Of a stretch of DNA of 64,000 nucleotides, positions 1 through 13,390 are shown piece after piece. The stretch is from Holothuria scabra. Its lineage: Eukaryota > Echinodermata > Holothuroidea > Aspidochirotida > Holothuriidae. The stretch covers positions 9,734,001 to 9,798,000 of the forward strand of contig CM074179.1 in assembly GCA_037179385.1 (NCBI GenBank), written 5' to 3'. Every line of letters starts with the position of its first letter. Within the stretch, counting starts at the first letter, position 1. Made by a program: the position numbers and the translations under genes. The notes under the pieces are model-generated. The model did not search any database. It was not told the origin of the DNA and saw only the letters and a program-made list of their open reading frames with translations.

Positions 1-626
1 ACTAGGAAGAAATCCAGTCTGCAGTGAATCCCAGGGGTAATATTAGAGCTCCAAGTATAGTGTTTTGAGAGAGGTTTTTTTTCCCGCCAGATGTCAACAA
101 GATTGTATACTGACATTAAAGAAAGGCACTCTTCTCTAGCTTTAAAATTTGTTTTTCGTAACCCCCCTGCCTTATCTAAATCCAGGTTAAAGACGAAATT
201 AAAATCACCTGCCATAATAATAGTTTCACCCTGAAAATTATATAAATCATTGCATAGCTCTCTAAAAAAAAACCGGGTTATCGTTATTAGGACCATAAAT
301 ACCTACAATTGTCAAAACACAATCCAAGCATTTAACATCAACAATGAGATACCTTCCATACTTACAAATAGACTGCTTTAAAATATCTGCATGTAAAAGT
401 GGACTGAATAAAATGCAGACACCTTTACTACTAGTCGACCCATGTGAGAAAAGGATTTTACCTCCCCATTCACTTAACCAATATTTTTCGTAATTTAAGC
501 AGCTATGTGATTCTTGAATTAAAACAACATCTGATTTGCGTCTGTGTAGATAAGCAAATAGCCGTCTGCGCTTTTTGGTTGCCTAAGCCCTCTAGCATTA
601 AATGATAGAAATTTTAATGTCGACAT
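1..626 (-). pseudogene. LINE ORF2 N-terminus, APE-type endonuclease (partial)
   Basis: The minus strand reads from an ATG at 626 (MSTLKFLSFNARGLRQPK) into APE endonuclease motifs: the N-A-R-G-L start, a V-V-L-I-Q-E-S-H block (catalytic Glu), G-I-Y-G-P-N-N, an A-G-D-F-N-F block (catalytic Asp and Asn), and a Y-T-W-S segment near the window edge. In L1 elements this enzyme nicks target DNA to prime reverse transcription. Two single-base slips break the frame: an A-run at 572-576 (minus strand) is one base short, and an A/T-run at 264-272 is one base long. Everything else is collinear, so the protein was recently intact. Confidence 0.8.
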
Positions 627-1109
627 CAAGTAAATGGTGGAGTAAATTGCATAATAGATTTTAAAGGAACACCACACACAATGTAGCCAAGAGTCATTAA
701 CTTTACAAAGTTGTCACAGTACTTACATGAGTAATACGTCGTATAAAGATGCATAGTCATAGGAGAATAAAGAAAAAATGAAAAAACAATCAATCCAAAT
801 GGAAACAGGGATGGTCGAAACCTTCTGCAAAAGCAGATCCTTAACCATCAGGAATATCCGACACAAAAAATGTGCTGGGAAAAGGACCAGAAAGCCTGGG
901 CTAACAAAAAAATGATGAAAGATAAGAATTCCAGCGTCATTCCTACTGTAAATTAATTGAAAGTTGAAATCCAAAGTCAAGTTGAAGATAAAAAGCTCAT
1001 AGGTAAACAGGAATGCAAAGTTAAAGGATATACGTTACTGCAAGCCATACTGAGGGCAACATTAAAACATGTAATGAACTTTGCTGGAACAAATTTCAAT
1101 CGGGATAAA

Positions 1110-1896
1110 TTAGGTGAAATCATACGGTTTTCCGTTTGAGGACCGCCATCTCCCCCCCCCCCTCCCCAGAGAAACGCAATCTCACTCCATCTTGGTAAAG
1201 CTCCGATACTCGTTTTACCCACTTTCGTTTCTCCGCTAGGTCGACTCTGGTGAGGTCTTCGATAACAAAGAAGGGTTCATTTTGTAGAGCATGTCTCTGA
1301 TTCTTGAGAACTGCAATTTTGTCTTGGTAGTACGACACCTTTACTAAAATGTGCCGATCCCTTCCATTCCATACCCTTCCGTCCCGGTGGGCTAACTCTA
1401 TACGACAGTCTGCTACTCCAGCTTTACGAAAGACCTCCTTGGCAATCTCGAGACAATTTTCATCATTTTCAGTCTTGTATCCTACTATTTGCAAATTGCT
1501 CCTCCTTGAAAACCGTTCCAATTTGTTTATCTCCTCAGCATGGTTGTCTTTAGAGTTCTCAAGATCGGCCACCTTCCCTTCTAAGAGCTCACACTTCTCT
1601 TTTAGCTTACCATTCTCCGCCTTGAGACTTTCAATTTCTTTGGAATGTCTGTCAATGGCGCGTTTGAATTCATTACGGATTTTGTTAAGCTCTGTAAATA
1701 TCTTGTCAATGGCCGCGTCTAAACTACTAGTGAGTACCTCAGCTGTGCTTTCCTCGTCGGAATCCTCCTCAGTGTAGGTACTAGCCGCTTGCGTTAGGCT
1801 ACTGGCTAGGCGTGTCAATTTCAACTGGGCTCTGTCTGCCTCAGTTCTCTTCTTTTTGGGAGGTCTTCCCCTACCTCGTTGGCTTGATTGACTCAT
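1110..1896 (-). pseudogene. LINE ORF1 protein (coiled coil plus RRM-like domain), frameshifted at its C-terminus
   Basis: About 258 codons read from the ATG at 1896 (MSQSSQRGRGRPPKKK), preferred over an upstream in-frame ATG at 1929 because the basic RG/PPKKK head is typical. An acidic stretch is followed by a long heptad coiled coil (residues about 70-130), then an RRM-like core containing NLQIVGY and a basic C-terminal half. This is the Transposase_22/L1 ORF1p architecture: a trimeric nucleic-acid chaperone that coats LINE RNA. A run of about 12 G (minus strand, near 1150-1165) puts the last residues out of frame. The usual ending, here readable as WRSSNGKPYDFT then TAA at 1112-1110, lies in another frame. 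A one- or two-base error or mutation in the G-run explains this. Confidence 0.8.
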
Positions 1897-2053
1897 GATG
1901 TACCAGATTAATAAACCAGCTGAGCACAAATTTAAGAAAAATTCTTCTGGAATTGAGCGTAAAAGTGAAAAATATCGAGAGCCCTTAGGCTTGTGTACTG
2001 ACTATACCGCCATCACAGGCTCGTCCCCAATTATTATTGTTATTGTTATTGTT

Positions 2054-2056
2054 GTT

Positions 2057-2091
<35 letters not shown>

Positions 2092-3132
2092 TAGTATTAG
2101 TACTAGTATTAGTAATAGTATTAGTATTAGTATTAGTATTAGTATTAGTATTAGTATTAGTATAAGTATTAGTATTAGTATTAGTATTAGTATCAGTATC
2201 AGTATCAGTATCAGTATCAGTATCAGTATCAGTATCAGTATCAGTATCAGTATCAGTATCAGTATCAGTATCAGTATCAGTATCAGTATAGTATCAGTAT
2301 CAGTATCAGTATCAGTATCAGTATCAGTATCAGTATCAGTATCAGTATCAGTATCAGTATCAGTATCAGTATCAGTATCAGTATCAGTATCAGTATCAGT
2401 ATCAGTATCAGTATCAGTATCAGTATCAGTATCAGTATCAGTATCAGTACCAGTACCAGGTATCATTATCATTATCAATATCATTATCATTATCAATATC
2501 AGCATCAGTATCAGTATCAGTATCAGTATCAGTATCAGAATCAGTATCAGTATCAGTATCAGGTATCAGTATCAGTATCAGTATCAGTATCAGTATCAGT
2601 ATCAGTATCAGTATCAGTATCAGTATCAGTATCAGTATCAGTATCAGTATCAGTATCAGTATCAGTATCAGTATCAGTATCAGTATCAGTACCAGTATCA
2701 GTACCAGTACCAGTACCAGTACCAGTACCAGTACCAGTACCAGTACCAGTACCAGTACCAGTACCAGTACCAGTACCAGTACCAGTACCAGTACCAGTAC
2801 CAGTACCAGTACCAGTACCAGTACCAGTACCAGTACCAGTACCAGTACCAGTACCAGTACCAGTACCAGTACCAGTACCAGTACCAGTACCAGTACCAGT
2901 ACCAGTACCAGTACCAGTACCAGTACCAGTACCAGTACCAGTACCAGTACCAGTACCAGTACCAGTACCAGTACCAGTACCAGTACCAGTACCAGTACCA
3001 GTACCAGTACCAGTACCAGTACCAGTACCAGTACCAGTACCAGTACCAGTACCAGTACCAGTACCAGTACCAGTACCAGTACCAGTACCAGTACCAGTAC
3101 CAGTACCAGTATTAGTATTAGTATTAGTATTG
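2054..3132. repeat. Zoned hexanucleotide satellite
   Basis: About 1.08 kb of six-base units in blocks: GTCATC units (2054-2089), ATTAGT units (about 2091-2185), ATCAGT units (about 2190-2690, broken near 2280 and 2451-2505), then about 69 nearly perfect ACCAGT units (about 2691-3108), and ATTAGT again to 3132. Adjacent blocks differ by one transition. The array is free of stop codons in several frames, which creates long but meaningless Ser-Val, Gln-Tyr, Leu-Val and Asp-Thr open frames. Confidence 0.97.
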
Positions 3133-3949
3133 TCATTGTCATTGTCATTGTTATTGTTGTTATTACAAAGAAAGCTTAGCTCATTTTAGGGCACAGATCA
3201 TGTGATAGACTCAGATAACAGTTAACCCCGCACAGCCTTTGATGTACTGGGGTGTCTATGTTGCTTCTTCAAGGAGAGACGTCACGGCATGCAAAAAAAA
3301 ATATATGTTAGGGATTACACCAGCATAACAAGTTTGATGCAATCTCGCTGCCCATTTTCATTGCATTTTCTCATTGAATACCACATAATCTAGGTGTTCT
3401 CTGTACGCCCAACTCAACTCACGCACATATCTGGTGTTTTCCAAATGGACACATTGACCGATATATTTAACTGAATATTCGCAACCTGCATATAAGCGTC
3501 TAAGCAACAAAGGGAGTATGATACAAAACCTAAACAAGCTTTATGATCCCAGTAGAAACGAAAAATATGTAATAGCAGCCAGTACGTTTAGCTTTAAAGT
3601 TTCGTATCGAAAGTTACTGCGTCTGGCCGTATTACTTATTTTTCGGCTCTAAATCATGTAGCAACCCTCCTGTCGAAAACCGCCTTCAGGCGAAAACGAG
3701 GTTTCTGTCGATCGGGGGAAGAGGTTGCCTGTCTCAACTGTATGAATAATTATGAGCACTCAGTTTCTTCGTCTTTACGGTCTTTTATTTGTTAAGAAAT
3801 GTTTGTGCATCCAAATGTGAGATCATAGCTAATACACAAAGGGAGAAACAGCCAGGGACCTTCAACAACGTATTTACAAACCCAAACATGCTGGCACAAT
3901 CGTCCTGAACACCTTGATGAGGTAGAAGTGCAGGAAACTTGCGGCTGTG
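3133..3949. other. No gene seen
   Basis: Unique AT-rich sequence flanking the satellite. I see no splice-bounded open frame, RNA gene or transposon terminus. Confidence 0.5.
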
Positions 3950-4175
3950 TCCAAGGGCGGATGTAAGGAAATTTGTTTTTTTTTTTTTTGGGGGGGGGGG
4001 TAAACTCAATTTGCAACAAAGACGTCTCACATAGTATCAGAGGAAGTCGTTCAAGAATATGGGGGCATGAAAAGTGGTAACTGACTGCCCGAAAGTCTAA
4101 GTGGAGCTCCACCATCAGTTTTGAAAAATCGCGATCCCTCAGATAGCCGGAAATCGCATTTTCCAGGCTTGTGAG
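3950..4175 (+). mobile_element. hAT-like non-autonomous element remnant, copy A
   Basis: Begins with CAAGGGCGGATGTAAGG, then a T-run and G-run, a layout common at hAT-type ends. It shares an ordered string of segments with 41684-41905: a (t)ctaag(t/c)ggag(c/g) block, ccaccatcag, then gccggaaa(t/c)(c/g)g. The second copy has the better terminus (CAGTGACGTGGCCAGG). No target-site duplication was found here. Confidence 0.5.
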
Positions 4176-4301
4176 TAGAATTTAAGCAGTGAGTATTTTG
4201 AGATTTACTTTGCAATAAAACCTCATTTTAGTAAAAAGAAAATGATCAAATTACAAAATGATCAGAAAATTACCAGATATAATGTACTGGCTCCTTTACA
4301 G

Positions 4302-4418
4302 GACGATGTGTCATTTTATCCTTTCCTTTATCGCAAAGTAGAATCTCAATTTATAAGAATAGACCAGAACCAAACTTCTGTTTACTATGTTATAGACGAA
4401 GATATTCTAAGCGCTCTG
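4302..4418 (+). CDS. Candidate orphan exon, 39 codons
   Basis: A pyrimidine-rich acceptor (ctcctttacag) and a GTGAGA donor bound 117 bases of open frame, phase 0 at both ends. The translation starts DDVSFYPFLYRKVESQF and ends VIDEDILSAL. No partner exon was found on either side and I do not recognise it. It may be chance. Confidence 0.2.
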
Positions 4419-4479
4419 GTGAGAAGTTTTTATTCATTTCCCATGTTCGGTTCTCGAGATATTAGCAATTGAAGTTGGC

Positions 4480-5889
4480 ATACGTTCTACAAAAAAAAAA
4501 AAACTTGAAACAAGCTGGTGCCATGTCATTTATTCATATTGATGGTCAATGTTTTGCTTTGTTTTTTTATTTTTAATCCTGCTGTTTGACCTTGAACTGA
4601 TTAGTGATGATATCTTGCCCTTAAGGCAAATGAAGTTTTTAATCTTCCATTGCTCGGAATGCTCTTATAGTAACAACATATCACAGCTGAGTTGTATAAA
4701 TATTGTGTTAAATTTTAAAGAAAAACAACTGAAAATTGCCCATCGATGTGAAGACATGACATCACGCCTACTTGTTGCAAGTTCACTCTTTTTAGAGAAT
4801 ATGTCAACTTGAACTTCAATTCCAATATCTGGAGAACCAAACCTATGAGAAATGAATAAAAGTTTCAGCAGATAGCTATGCCTAGAATATGTTCTCCTTA
4901 AAAATATCAAACATAAATTTGGTTTTGAATTTTTGGTTTGAAGGAGCTGCACACCCGCCTGAAAATAAATTGAAATCATAACTTTTCGAATCAGATTTAG
5001 TCATATGACCAGTGGTCGAATGAGCCTGTAAACCTGAACCTGTCGCGCATAACAAAGAATGCAATCGATACAATACGACGGCAACAGCCAATCAAGAAAC
5101 ACCTAGTTAAACAGTTCGCATCTACCCCATACTTTCTGCAACAATCGATCAATTGATTGTAGTAACTTTGGTTTGGTACCTATCTAGGGGTCATCCCCCT
5201 ACAAACGTTTAGAATGTTTTTAAAGGTTTTAAGACTTTAAAACGCCACCTACATTTTTAAAACGTTTCCTGAAATTTCAGTGCTTGAAGGGATGGGGGAA
5301 ATCGCACCGCGGTGAAACTTGCGAGAGAAAAGTCCCGAGATCCTAAATGAGAAAGGTCCAAAAGCATGTCTGCATTAGTATGCGCATGATGTGAAGAAGT
5401 CATTCACGTGCATTTTACAAGATATAAAATTTAATACACAAATATCCATAAATGTACAAGAAACTGAGACATTACAACAATTGAAGTCTTTAGTCCGGCT
5501 TTAAGTATGAGGTATCCGAGGCGCTTATGCGAGAGAGAGTGGAATGGAATTGCAGAGTTTAGAGTCAGAGGACCTGTCTAAATCACGCGTAGCAGTTTAG
5601 GAGTACGCGTTGCCAGTTCGGTAGATAACTGCTTTTGGGGGAAATCAATTTTCACACAACCGGTGAATATTTTGCCATGGGTGGCGCCATTTTCTAACCA
5701 ACCGCATAAATTCAACATTCAAAGCAACCTTGCCATTTTTTGTAAATTTTAGGAAAGAGAAAGTCGGGACTCTTTGAAATTTGTGTTAATAGGGGTATCC
5801 CAAAGCCTCGTCTTCTTAGTGTAGTTGGTCGCCGGGCAGATTTTGAGACATTGAGCAGGTTAGCTGTCCGATCATTGCTCTAAGCCTAA
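4480..5889. other. No gene seen
   Basis: AT-rich sequence with short spurious open frames only. No terminal repeats or splice-bounded frames that I trust. Confidence 0.45.
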
Positions 5890-6193
5890 GATAAGGAGTA
5901 ACCTTCTCACCCCAAATTATAACCCTTGGAGGGGCTTATCGACGGAAATTCTCAATTGGCTTAGCTCTTAAACTGACAACCTATTCAAACAATGTAGACT
6001 ACCAAAGCTCCTAGTACACAACATGAACTGTTCTGGGAGTCTTTTGATTATACACATCGAGCTTTTTTACTCCCGCTGAAGCAATAAACTGAGGTTGTGT
6101 CTGGACGAGGATGAATTTCAGACATTTGTGGGAGGTTCAAATGTAAGAAGGTTAGGAGCACTAGTACTGTCCAAGATGAGAAAAAAGGGCCTT
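5890..6193. mobile_element. TTAA-type MITE, copy 1 (diverged)
   Basis: About 300 bases collinear with 29786-30086. Shared blocks include tctcaccccaaa near the left end, aagcaataaactgag in the middle, and gaggatgaatttcagaca. The right end reads gggccttcaag where the other copy has gggcctttaag, so its flanking TTAA has decayed. It has no coding capacity. Confidence 0.7.
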
Positions 6194-7597
6194 CAAGTTA
6201 TATACTCGACAAAGTCATTAGCGGGTCTCCATAGGGACACGAGGGGGGGGGGGGACTTGCCTCCCTAAACGTTTCCAAAGCATGGTCTTCAATTTTCCAA
6301 AAATAACGTTATTCGGTGTGACATTAATAAAAAGTAGCCTTTGTTTTAATCTAGCCAAACTATCCCAGCCTTCTATCTCATAAAAATGTCATATATTATT
6401 TATAGACTAATGCGCATAATTTTCAAGGGTATAATTGCATCGAAATCTCAGCCCAGCACTGGCCGCACGGAAGCGTTGATAAGGCTACCAGCACCAATAG
6501 CAGATTCAGCACCAATAGCAGTACTGAATCAGCACTGTTATTGGAATACTGATTGGAATAGGCATTAGCGCTGTCTGGAATAGGCATTAGCGCTGTCGTT
6601 AGCCAGTAAGGATATTTTCGCCCCGAAGTATGCTACTCTCTAACCACGTCAAGTTGAACAGACCGGCTCAAATTCCAGTTGACCAATTAATCTGGGTTTA
6701 AACTGTTTTGGGGCAGGTTTTTGCTATCAATCCATACGTAACCAACCTGGTACAAAATTCATTTTAGGCCAACTGGATTAAACCGAGTATATATTTCAGG
6801 TTACAGTTAAGTAATCATTGTTGTAACGGCGGGCTTCCCATCTATCTTTCGAGGGATTCACATCATTTAAAAATAATGAAAAGTTTAAACGGAAAAATAA
6901 AAGCTTAAATAAGGGAGAGCAAAGTAACTTCTTTATAGTATACATTGATAAAAATTTAGCAAAGTTGAACAAAAGGAAGATATTAATTTTAATAAAATGC
7001 CACGAACATTGTAAGACTTTTTTGGAACACTGAGATGTCTCGTCCTTAGTTTACATTGTTGTGAAATGTAGCTCTGAAATGATGGTTAAAGCGATGACTT
7101 AATATCCGTCATTTAAGTACAGTAATATTACTGCGATCAAAATTAAAAGCAGGACCCAAATATATGGGGAATAGTACTTTTCTCAAAATGTTTCCGACTT
7201 GTGTAAATTTAAAGTATGCCTAATACTCCAATACCTGAATCGGACAAAATTGGAGAAGTTGCCTTTATTGCTGTGAATTCCAATCAAAATTGTACGGAAA
7301 TCAAAATGTTACGGAGTGTTTTGGGCATCAATTTAGGAATTCGCGATCACCTGTTGAAGGATAACTCCAGTACTGTTCTAAATTAAAATTAACCATTCGT
7401 TGCTATTCAATTATTAATGCAGCCATTTTCTAGAGAAAAAACCTAAAGAATCCAGTCATTTCGACTTGATCTACATTGTACTGTAGTTACAAAATGTAAA
7501 AATGCTTTTTCTCTCACAGGCTGAGTCAACAAGAATAATTTTTGATATCCTTATTTCGCAAATAACATCTTATCAAAACTTGTCAGTATGAACTTAC
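6194..7597. other. No gene seen
   Basis: AT-rich DNA with a G-run just after 6240 and no supported gene. Two short 'ggaataggcattagcgctgtc' copies near 6555-6600 form a small direct duplication. Confidence 0.45.
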
Positions 7598-7707
7598 CCT
7601 GAAACCAATGGACATAGTACCTTTCGTAAGTCCCTCTTTTCTGCAGAATAGTCAACTTGCGTATACATTTCAGTTGACCGTAAGGTAACAGTGTGATGAA
7701 ATGTTCT
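7598..7707 (-). CDS. Candidate orphan exon, about 36 codons
   Basis: On the minus strand a GT-rich tract ending in attaatag precedes an open frame that ends at GG|GTAAGT. The reading contains LLPYGQLKCIRKLTILQKR and YERYYVHWFQ, which looks coding (start phase 2, end phase 1). No neighbouring exon could be joined in phase. A second minus-strand open frame at 8665-8429 (with FLTLGEWSHICPAIIPK) might belong to the same gene, but this is unproven. Confidence 0.22.
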
Positions 7708-10700
7708 CTATTAATGTTACACGCAACACACAACACACTCTTAAGAAACGTCGCTCTCCTTTTAAAGAAGACTTTCGCTTCTATTACAAATGATTACATG
7801 CTCTAGGAACGCAAACAATAGAAACAAAAGCGAAGATGAATTTTAAGAGGTTATTAGAGGAAATGCTTTGCTTGATTTGTGTGATGTTTAACAATGTCCT
7901 GAAACTGCAAGTACTGCTTGGTCCCAATTTAAAATTACTCGACACTCATTCTGCGTTATTTAGTAAGGAAATTCAATAGATTTGTTCTCACTCATAATGC
8001 ATTTGGAAAGTTGAATGTGACATATTAACAGTTGGTAAGCAGACCACACGTTTGTGTCCGTTATTGCGCAATGTTTACAGCCTTAGCACTATGCTCGCAC
8101 TAAATTGCATTCTGCGAGACTGTACTCGAGCTAGCCTCGCAAAGCGAAAACGGACATTCGTTAAAAATGTCAATAATTTGTAGTTATAGTCTTAAGTATT
8201 TGAGTACTTTTTGGCATATTAGGAAAATAGAAAAGTGAATATTCAAACAAAATCATTATCATGATCCTACCATCAGACAGTGTTTGTTCTGCTCATCTAT
8301 GCATAATACTCTACACACGTTCGCATCACATTCATACGAATGCGCACGCCTAATTGCAATGTGTTGGACCTTGTGTCGAAGTGCTGCTACCTCCAAGGCT
8401 CCAATGCGTTTTCATGATAGCTATCTTGCTACAGGTATACTGTAGACAGATTCATAACATAAACAAAGCAGGATTGACCTTGCTCATGAAAACTGGAACA
8501 ATTTATCAACGGAACTGATGTGGGAAAATATTTTTCGTGACTAAATATGAGCATTTGGTGCTTGTTGGCAACTTTGGGGATAATTGCCGGACAGATATGT
8601 GACCATTCGCCGAGTGTTAAGAAAGGGTAACCTCTTGAGCCTTTTAGCAAAACATTGCGTCCCAAATTTTGTTATATGATAGCTTGCAAATTTTTTTTGG
8701 TAAGTTTCTTATATTTCTTGATAGCAACTAGAAGCATAAGAAAGAAAACAGCCATTCTTTGTGTACATTTACTTAAGTGGGTAGAATTCAAAATTGTTTG
8801 ACGTTATGAGAGCTTTATTTGTTTCGGTGACCCCGAGGTCAGCTTTCCAACATTCTTGACACGCAACATGAAAATATCGTACTCTGGTTATTTAACTTAG
8901 TTGTGACAGCGAGGACAGAGCGATGTTATCCATAGCACCTCTCTGGTGGTGGCGGGGGGGGGGGTGACATGTTTTTTTTTTTATATCCTTTCGATGTGAA
9001 AAATTTTTGACGTTTATTTGAAAAAGGGAGGTGTGAAGACGGTTTACGCTGAAAGTCTTACAAAGGCATTTTGACTAACTGGCAACGTGAGAGTCCTTGC
9101 GGTATGCCATCTTAGCGGTGAACCACCACAAGTTCGCGCTAAGCGTATGGAAAATTTAGAAACCGAAACCCCAAAATGACAATTTTTGTCATTTTTTAGC
9201 AAGTTTTTTTGGCAATTAAAATCGTGGCAATCGTTATTTTGACATTTTCTTCCTCCCTCCAATAAACAACAGGTAACTGGATAGGAAAATAATATCACTT
9301 TAACAAAAAATGAGCAACTTGCAATTGAATAGAAAATTCCCACATAAATGCATCTATATGCTTAGGGCACCATTTTGTCAGGCGAAACTTGGCGCATTGC
9401 ATACACAGAGACGCCGCCATAATGTACTTATTTGGGTACAAATCGCCAAAAAATCAGTAATTAGCGTACTGCCAGCATCATTTGGCTTGAATAAAGTTAA
9501 GAGGAACTGTTTGCCAACAGAGGTAAGTGTCAGTCCTCCATTAAATTTGGCAACATAGAGCCCGTTGAAAAAATAATGGCTGCTAACGTCATATGACACC
9601 ATTCAGTTCGGTGTTTTCTGCAGATGGAGCTAGTTCTTCTAATAATAAAAAGAACGATAATGGGTGAGAGGGGGATACTTGTAAGCTCCCATAATATTCT
9701 TTAAGGGGATCTTATCAAATGCTCCCCAATATTTTAGACATGACGAAAAATATGTGTAGTCATTTCACGTTTTTTCATTATTGGTTTGTCAGTGAGTTTG
9801 TGGGGCATTTTTGGTCATGTATAGGATGGACCTCAGAGAGTTTGGGAGAGCCTATTAAAGAGCTAGACGGGAAATTGAAATTGTGTGGAGAAAGAGAAGG
9901 AAATGGGGAACGTCCTTCCATTTCCTTACATAGACAAAATATTCTCAATTCTCCATCTTCAGAAAAACTCTCCTTTTTTTAGACGCGCTTTATTCATTCA
10001 AACTATTTCGTTCGGCCGTTTCGCAAAATTGTCACTTCTGGCGGAAACTCGTGTTGCTGGATTACTAAAGGGGTCGATATTTGTTTTCTAGTCGGTTACA
10101 TCCTTTCATCATCCCTCGATGAATCTGATACTATCTGCTATGGTATTAACTATGGTAAAGAAATTTCTTTCGTAATTTCGGAACTCTCTCACAATCAAAT
10201 TTGAACCATTTTAATATATATTATATGAAGGAAACTTTTCAAAGCTTAGGTTAGTTTCCAATGAAGTATCATCAAGGGGTTACGTGCAGTAACCTTCTTG
10301 AGTATTAAACTAACATCCGGATTGTATAACAGCTAGACAACTTTTATGTTAAACTAACTTTACTCATACTACAAATTCATTCCAAAATTTAATTTTTTTC
10401 TTAAAAAATTAAACAAAAATCAGCCTCCGACATTAGATCACAGCTTGCAAATATACTTTTCTTCCGTCAACTATTCGATGCGAAACCAGAAGATGCGAAA
10501 TATGGTGGAGGAGTGGACTACATCAGATGTATTGGGAAACCATAGAGACACAGAAATCATATAGTCTGAAAAAATATTTGGTAACCAATTTGTAAACACG
10601 TTTAGCATAGCATAAAACTTTAAAGATGCTAAACACACTTTTTGTTTGATAAACTAACATTTTAAACATGTTAATTTTTGTTAACTTTTTTAACAGCTGA

Positions 10701-13390
10701 ACATGTTTAGAATTTAAACTTGTTTACCAGGTAAAAGCAGAGTAAGTGTTCCATTGCAAAACATGTTCTTCAAGTGTACCTTTAAACCTTATATAGACTA
10801 CATCTATGCAGAGAATAGCCTAAACAACGACAAAACGATGACTAAAAACGCATTTCTCAATTCATATCCCACACATTAGAGACCCTTAAACCTAAGAGGC
10901 ACTAAATTTGGATTGTCAAGGTATGTCAATATATGTCATTAGTTGAAAAGTAGATATAAGTAATTTTAATATATTACCCCAGAACAAAGTAAACAAAATT
11001 TGTTCAAATTTAACAATTGCTTTAAGTACTGTTTTTAACTGTCTAGCCAGGTCAGACTTTGCAATTTGCAAACGAACAAAAAAGTCTATACATTCGGTCA
11101 CTCGGGAAATATTTCTCCAACCTCGGAAAAGATTTTAGCCTCAATCTAGAATCTTTCTTACTCTCTTTGGTTTTTTTTTTGTTCAAACTCAATCGTATTA
11201 TCCACCATTTTTAGTAAAGCATGTCAATGCTTTTTTATCGTCAATGTAAGAATAAGTTGAATATCTTAACCTGGTAATACATTCTGTTCACAATACTTCA
11301 TGAAACATGTTAAACTTACCAATTATTCTTCTTTACGTTCTTTGCATCTAGGATTATGGAAAAATAACAAACAAACGTACATTATGCTGTTCGATTCTCT
11401 GGTATGACTTTTCACAAGTGGTATTATTAAAGAATAATCTCCCTGCACAGTGCACAAGTTAACGGTTTGGTTACGTGATTACCACCCGGTACCCCCATTG
11501 TACAATGCGGCATATATACATGATAACTTATAATTGAGAAACATTACGATTAACTTCTTTCAGTGTTTTGTGGTATCAAAAATTATTTCATATTTTGTAT
11601 TGGATGTATTGTTTGTTCTTTTTCCTCGAATTTCAATCCTGTAGAAATATACGCAAGGTATACGACTGCTTATTTTACCACATTCTTCAAATGTATTACT
11701 TGAAGGTAGAAATGATCCTTGTCCAGTAGGAGTCTTGAGGAAGTGAGTATAACTTTATATTTATATAAATTCTTTCCACTGCAGTAATGAGTTATGACTA
11801 ATGTCTTCCCTTTCGTCTTTGTATTCAACGAGGCATAACGCTTACATGTGAAGTCCTGGTTCAAGTTTTTATATTTACCCTGTCAAATTTTGATTTTATC
11901 CCTTTCCCGAGTCACATTCACAAGTACAACACAATGACAATAGAAACGCACGAGAGTAACCACGCTTACCCCCCTTGAATATTCTACTAGAAGTTTATAT
12001 GTGTTGCATTGATATCTTGTCATATCTTACTGCTTTAATAAATTTATGCTTTCCACCTTGATCCTATCAACCTTTGGACTCATTAGTCGAAGGTTAAGTC
12101 CAGCAATAAGCAAAACGTGCTTGGTAGGCCTACGTTAACGACGTCAAGGGTGGAAAAATGAGACTGTTCTTATAGCATTCAGACAGCCTGTAGCTTTGGT
12201 AGTAGTAATGCGTATTCAATGCAGCCAGTCCATGCTTCAACATTTCGGTTATACTCCGCACTTGTACTGAACAAGATGGTACTTGTAGGGCAAGATGGGT
12301 AGGTATTGTATTTCATTATATTTTACTAGAATCAAATGCTTCCTAAGAACCAACGGAGAATAATATTACAGACGGAAAGGTTTACAGAGATTGCTACTTT
12401 TTTAATTCGGTATTGGAACCATTTTCCACCAGATTTCTTTATAAGATTTACAGCTGCATAAAGCTGAGCAAGACGCTGCAACTGAGGATCTCGAGACGAG
12501 CACCGTAGCCTACCTTCCCTTTCAGACCAATCAAAATGTAGAACAAATATATGAATATAAAATGAACGCTAAAATGCAGCCATATCTACACTCAAAGAAC
12601 ATGTTTAGGAATTAAACAAATATTTTGACATTCTTGGGAAACATTAAATTTCATTACATGCTTAGCCATTTAACACTAAATATTTAGCAAATAAACGTGT
12701 TTAAAAGAGAATATTAGGAATTAGAGAAGTGTGTTAAACATGCGGTTATCTAACGTCTAAACAAAGTTTGGACAAAGTGTGTTTAGAAACCGTTCCATTT
12801 CTAAACTGTTTTTAGAATATATTTATAATGAGACATTTCCGGTATCCTTCATTTCATTTCATCAATTTGTGTTGCACATTATGCTGGAACATAATCAAAC
12901 ACACTTGCATGAAAACTGGATATTTAGCTTATCATTTGTCAACTTTTTTTGGACTTAATTTGTTTAGATAAAAATGGTTGTGCGATTGTTTTATATCATG
13001 CCCGAAGTTCAGGTCGTGTCGAAGTTTGGGGACTTTTATTCGTAAACACATCGATTGGTCTAACATTACATATAAACCTATTGGCATTTATTCTGAAAAT
13101 CTGAATCTGTGTATTTTGAAATCCCGATTATGTTTGTAAAGATGGGCAAGCTTCAAAAATTGACCCATCTATACGAAAGTAAAATATACCGGCAAGCCTT
13201 GGGACGTTTTAAGGGGAGGGGGATAGTCCGCCGGATGCATGCCTCTTAATACGCACATGTCCCTTATAATAGTTCAGTTGACATGAGATTTATAAGCCTC
13301 CGTGAAGGTTAGAATAACGTTCTCAAATTTACACATATTTTCTAGCTACATGCCTGAATAACCATTTTTGGTGGTGTACTTTTACTGCAG
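7708..13390. other. Long non-coding stretch
   Basis: No supported gene. Two segments (about 10560-10735 and 12590-12835) are unusually rich in GTTTAAAC/AACATGTTTA-type words and may be decayed members of one repeat family. A death-fold exon for NLR gene 1 was sought here and not found. Confidence 0.4.

Larger units (their letters stand above)
1..1896 (-). mobile_element. L1-like non-LTR retrotransposon (LINE), 5' part
   Basis: The minus strand carries ORF1 (1896 to 1110), a spacer of about 480 bases without a clear reading frame, and then the start of ORF2 (626 to the window edge). The order of a coiled-coil RNA-binding ORF1 followed by an ORF2 that begins with an APE-type endonuclease is that of L1/Tx1-type LINEs. 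The rest of ORF2 (reverse transcriptase) and the 3' end lie outside the window. Homopolymer indels interrupt both ORFs, so the copy is either dead or misread at those runs. Confidence 0.85.

Noticed and set aside
1895..3115. Long open frame of about 400 codons (Ser-Ile, Ser-Val, Gln-Tyr repeats) and its antisense partners
   Set aside because: Entirely a product of the hexanucleotide satellite, which lacks stop codons in most frames.
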